This document shows positions 60,560 to 64,000 of a stretch of 64,000 bases of DNA, one piece after another. The position numbers and the translations under genes are program-made. The DNA is from Trichopria drosophilae (lineage: Eukaryota > Arthropoda > Insecta > Hymenoptera > Diapriidae), in contig CM059587.1 in the NCBI GenBank assembly GCA_030407085.1, positions 96,219,001-96,283,000 on the forward strand, given 5' to 3'. The notes beneath the pieces are model-generated. The model did no database searches. It was not told the DNA's origin and worked only from the letters and a program-made list of their open reading frames with translations. Numbering within the stretch: the stretch's first letter is position 1; each line of letters opens with the position of its first letter.

Positions 60560-61115
60560 GTTATAGTTAGATGTACGTGTGTACAAGATGTTCTAGTTAG
60601 TATCCTAATACAGTAGGGTAGTATACTATAGAGATCTATTGAGATGTATCTCAAGCAAATAGGAACATTTGTGGCTGTAACGAATCGCGAAGGTTCGGTC
60701 ACGAACCCTCTATAAAATACTGGAAGTGAAATCAGTAGAATGTTCTGGCGATTTCGGGTATAGTTAGGAAAATATTGAAACTAATTTTCAAATTTGAAAT
60801 AGCCCATATTATGTTAGATAACTTTAAAAGTAACATACATTATATATTTGCTTCAATTTATTTAAGCACCACTTCATTACTGACAGTCATTAGAGTAAAC
60901 AAAATAATAATCTCAATCTCTTAGGGTTAAAAGTTTTATATATTTTAAATCGACCTATTATTAAAACCCTTCGTTACATTTGTCATTGTATGAATGAAAT
61001 AAACTTGTGGAAATTATTTTCAAAGAATTAATAAACTTGAATTTCTCCATTATCCAGAGTATTCTGCTCTAGAAATCTAGGGAGAGTTCGAGAAGGTACT
61101 GCGCGCAGGTCACGG
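60560..61115 (+). promoter_or_regulatory. Upstream heat-shock modules A and B of gene 5
   Basis: Module A has GAA-2-TTC at 60689-60696 (CGCGAAGGTTCGGTCAC) and 60738-60745 (AGTAGAATGTTCTGGCG). Module B at 61053-61115 reads CCAGAGTATTCTGCTCTAGA, then GAGTTCGAGAAGGTACTGCG and GCAGGTCACGGAT. Both align with the equivalents of genes 2 and 4 and the pseudogene. Confidence 0.5.
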
Positions 61116-61542
61116 ATAAGTTCGAATTCCTGCATAGAATTATAGATATAAAAAATTCATCATGATTATTGAAACTTTCTGCAAGAAATTACTGGTAATA
61201 CAGTACATAAATGGTAACTATAGAAAAACATTCAATTTTTGACCCTTGATAATTACAAAACGAAAAATATTTTTCCAAAAATACTAATATTAGAAAATCG
61301 AATCTAACGGCATCACTATTTAATTATATTAAATTTATATTAGAAAAAACATATGGAAGTAGTGATACTAATTTGAATAAATCAGATATTCAAGAACATA
61401 AAAATTTGTAAGGAAATAATGTAACATTTACATGTTCGATGATGTCAGTTTAAATCCTTTTTTATTTCAATCTATTAAATACTATTTAGATTTAAACGAA
61501 AATATCTAAAGGAATGAAAAAAACATAGAATAGTATAGAAAG
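61116..61542. other. AT-rich spacer between modules B and C of gene 5
   Basis: Nothing is recognised beyond weak similarity to the same interval upstream of gene 4. Confidence 0.5.
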
Positions 61543-61640
61543 TTCCAGTCGAGAACGTTGGAGGACAGAAGAATCCAGCGTGGAAGAATCGAGTACAATC
61601 TCGAGACCACTTCGTTCGGGGCGAAAGCAGCAAAGACTTT
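61543..61640 (+). promoter_or_regulatory. Upstream heat-shock module C of gene 5
   Basis: Grid units are TTC 61543, GTC 61548, GAA 61553, TTG 61558, GGA 61563 and GAA 61568. One TTC has decayed to TTG. Downstream GAGTACAATCTCGAGACC and GGGGCGAAAGCAGC match the GC stretch after module C of the pseudogene. No good TATA box follows. Confidence 0.45.
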
Positions 61641-61934
61641 TAAATGCATATTCTTCTCCTCAGTAGTTAAACAAGTTGCTTATTTAAAAAAAATTGTCCG
61701 TTTCATTTTTCAATAACTTTATGAACTAATTACATTAACCACATTTTAAAAACCCGTCATACAAAATTTGGAGAAACTTTAAATGCTACAAAATACTTTT
61801 CCGGTCCAGCATCGAATAAATTGATTGTGCTTTCAATTACTTTTATTTCATTTTGTTTGAAATATCGTCAGGTTAATACTGCGTTTAAATCAAATTTGCA
61901 CGACTTCGAATTTTGAATTTGGATCTTTTCTGTA

Positions 61935-62021
61935 GCGCCACTACCGGGAATGCACCAGAACATTCAAGAAATCGATTCGGATACGCCATATACAGCACCT
62001 ATTGAGCGTTCTGGTAAGTTC
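61935..62021 (+). promoter_or_regulatory. Upstream heat-shock modules D and E of gene 5
   Basis: AGCGCCACTACCGGGAATGC leads to a perfect GAA-TTC-GAA at 61958-61970. Module E is TTC-GTA-TTC at 62009-62021. Confidence 0.6.
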
Positions 62022-62512
62022 TGCTAGGTTCTACAGTATTCGACGGTAACATTTACATTTGAAATGTAATGATATGAAAATAATTTGTTGTTCATAGTAG
62101 TCCAAATAAGTAAAGAAAATCTTTATTTTCTAATACTACAATTTCTTTCATATATTTATAATATTTAAAGAGTTTTATTACGTTCATCATGTCATAAAAG
62201 ACAGATTCGAAAAATTAATTCCACACTAAAAATGTTAAGGAATGACCGTTTCCGTATAACGTACATGGAAGCTATATATTGTAATTTCATATTTAGAATG
62301 TAATTATGTATTTAGTTGTTGCTTTTCATTTCAATTCATCACCTTACGTGTACGTTTGTAACTATATTTTCTTTTTGAAGTTAGAAGAATTCTGAAAAGG
62401 AATTGAATTCATAAAAATGCCCCAAATATTATTTCGATTGAAAACATATAAGATTTAAACAAATTATTAGTCATGTCTCATGCATTTGTCTCCTAAATGA
62501 AGATGCTGTTGA

Positions 62513-62781
62513 GAAGGTTCGAGCAGAGAATGTTCGAGTAATTTCTCGACAGTTCCCGAGTAGCCCGGACGGTGGCAGCAGAGTATATAAGCGGTGCTGC
62601 GCGGCAACCTCCTCAGTATACGAAACGAAAGCAAACGATTCAAATCGAGTGCAACCAAAGCGATAAGCTTTACAAGCTATTACACCTATAACCACAAGTG
62701 TTATCAAGTCAACTGTTATTTATAACATACTAATTGAGTTATCAAGTGTCAAACACAGAAAAAGATCAAATCATTTTCAAA
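62513..62781 (+). promoter_or_regulatory. Hsp70 gene 5 heat-shock promoter and leader
   Basis: Units are GAA 62513, TTC 62518, GAA 62528, TTC 62533, TTC 62543 and TTC 62553. TATATAA is at 62584-62590 and TCAGT has its A at 62615. The GC palindrome has one change (TGCTGCGCGGCA). The leader is 167 nt, still without ATG, and is more altered near the start codon than in other copies. Confidence 0.9.
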
Positions 62782-64000
62782 ATGCCAGCAATTGGAATCG
62801 ATCTGGGCACGACTTATTCGTGCGTTGGAGTTTGGCAACAAGGAAAGGTGGAGATCATCGCCAACGATCAAGGCAATCGAACAACACCAAGTTATGTCGC
62901 CTTCACCGACACGGAACGTCTCATCGGGGATGCTGCCAAAAATCAGGTAGCTATGAATCCCGCCAACACAGTTTTCGACGCGAAGAGGCTGATCGGTCGT
63001 CGATTCGACGACTCCAAAGTGCAATCCGACATCGCGCACTGGCCCTTCAAGGTCGTTTCTGAGGCGGGAAAACCGAAAATTCAAGTCGAATTTCGGGGTG
63101 AAATGAAGCGATTCAATCCAGAAGAGATCAGTTCGATGGTTCTTGTCAAAATGAAAGAAACTGCGGAGGCATTCCTGGGGCAAAAGGTTCGTGAGGCAGT
63201 CATCACAGTTCCAGCTTACTTTAACGATTCGCAAAGACAGGCAACGAAAGATGCCGGAGCTATTGCTGGACTAAATGTCCTCAGAATCATCAATGAACCG
63301 ACAGCCGCTGCTCTTGCCTATGGTCTTGACAAGAGTTTGAAAGGAGAGAAAAATGTTCTTATATTCGATCTGGGTGGAGGAACATTCGATGTCTCAATAT
63401 TAACCATCGACGAAGGGTCTCTTTTCGAAGTGAAGGCGACCGCAGGCGATACTCACCTTGGAGGAGAAGATTTTGATTCGAGACTCGTGGACCATTTGTG
63501 CAAAGAATTCGAACGCAAGTTCAGGAAAAATCCAAAATCAAATCCACGATCTCTACGACGTTTAAGAACAGCAGCAGAAAGGGCAAAGCGCACACTGTCT
63601 TCCAGCACAGAAGCAACGATTGAAATCGATGCGCTCTACGAGGGAATTGATTTCTACACCAAGATCACCAGGGCTCGTTTCGAAGAGTTGTGTGCTGATC
63701 TTTTCAGATCAACATTGGAGCCTGTGGAAAAAGCCCTCGCAGATGCCAAGATGGATAAAAAATCAATCCACGAAATAGTCTTGGTCGGAGGATCGACTCG
63801 AATACCCAAAATTCAATCGATGTTGCAGAACTTCTTCTGTGGTAAACAGCTGAATTTATCCATCAATCCTGACGAAGCTGTAGCATATGGAGCTGCTGTA
63901 CAAGCAGCAATCTTGACAGGGGAAGGTGATAAAAATTCTACGTTGCAAGATGTGTTACTCGTGGACGTAGCTCCTCTTTCACTGGGTATCGAGACAGCTG
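62782..64000 (+). CDS. Hsp70: Heat shock protein 70, gene 5 (partial, first 406 codons)
   Basis: The N-terminal part of an inducible cytosolic Hsp70 is open to the window edge, ending in [11 protein letters not shown] of the early substrate-binding domain. ATPase signatures [22 protein letters not shown] and [14 protein letters not shown] and the DVLLVDV linker are intact. Within the visible part it matches gene 2, carrying Ser93 and His330. Silent changes are shared partly with gene 2 (near codons 85-95) and partly with gene 4 (near codons 330-357), another mosaic. The ATG sits in TTTTCAAAATG context. Whether the rest is intact cannot be seen. Confidence 0.96.
   Translation, partial: MPAIGIDLGTTYSCVGVWQQGKVEIIANDQGNRTTPSYVAFTDTERLIGDAAKNQVAMNPANTVFDAKRLIGRRFDDSKVQSDIAHWPFKVVSEAGKPKIQVEFRGEMKRFNPEEISSMVLVKMKETAEAFLGQKVREAVITVPAYFNDSQRQATKDAGAIAGLNVLRIINEPTAAALAYGLDKSLKGEKNVLIFDLGGGTFDVSILTIDEGSLFEVKATAGDTHLGGEDFDSRLVDHLCKEFERKFRKNPKSNPRSLRRLRTAAERAKRTLSSSTEATIEIDALYEGIDFYTKITRARFEELCADLFRSTLEPVEKALADAKMDKKSIHEIVLVGGSTRIPKIQSMLQNFFCGKQLNLSINPDEAVAYGAAVQAAILTGEGDKNSTLQDVLLVDVAPLSLGIETA

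Noticed and set aside
62749..63234. Antisense frame of 161 codons across the Hsp70 ATPase region (similar ones at 19571-20002, 30101-30481, 39619-40050, 50117-50449)
   Set aside because: Hsp70 codon bias leaves the opposite strand open, and the encoded peptides have no domain and change with silent changes of the sense gene.
1..64000. tRNA, rRNA or other structured RNA genes
   Set aside because: No B-box-type GGTTCGAATCC stretch with a matching cloverleaf was noticed by eye. A covariance-model scan could not be run.

Overview
The window is a stretch of AT-rich animal nuclear DNA, almost certainly from an insect. It carries a head-to-tail array of intronless, stress-inducible Hsp70 genes, all on the + strand and about 10 kb apart. 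The arthropod signs are the core promoter (TATATAA followed 31 bp later by a TCAGT initiator), the A-rich AUG-free leaders, and short TAACCTAACC runs that resemble the insect telomere unit. Hymenoptera is my best guess at the order, but this is only a guess.

Layout. A truncated Hsp70 pseudogene ends at 8458. Four complete genes follow, with ATG at 19601, 30080, 39649 and 50147 (639 aa each). A fifth gene starts at 62782 and runs off the right edge, so the array continues. No other protein-coding gene could be supported. The ~8-10 kb spacers hold repeats, short terminal-inverted-repeat elements (pogo-like, piggyBac-like and unclassified), several long foldback elements, a 10-bp GATC-rich satellite and unremarkable AT-rich DNA.

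Regulation. Each gene has a proximal promoter with two abutting runs of 5-bp heat-shock-element units (nGAAn/nTTCn), a GC-rich block, TATATAA and TCAGT in fixed register. A series of further heat-shock-element modules, called A to E here, is repeated in the same general order over roughly 0.5-2.7 kb upstream of most copies. One module (C) in two copies also has its own TATATAAA-type box. The 3' UTRs share a 6-nt-loop hairpin, one or two UGUAAAUA (Pumilio-type) sites and an AATAAA signal.

History. The spacer between genes 1 and 2 resembles that between 2 and 3. The spacer between 3 and 4 resembles that between 4 and 5. This fits duplication of spacer-plus-gene units by unequal crossing over. 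Coding sequences are far more alike than the spacers and show patchy identity, which points to gene conversion. The pseudogene arose by a ~1.57 kb deletion between two GGTA tetranucleotides, fusing the heat-shock promoter, upstream of its TATA box, to the C-terminal part of the coding region.
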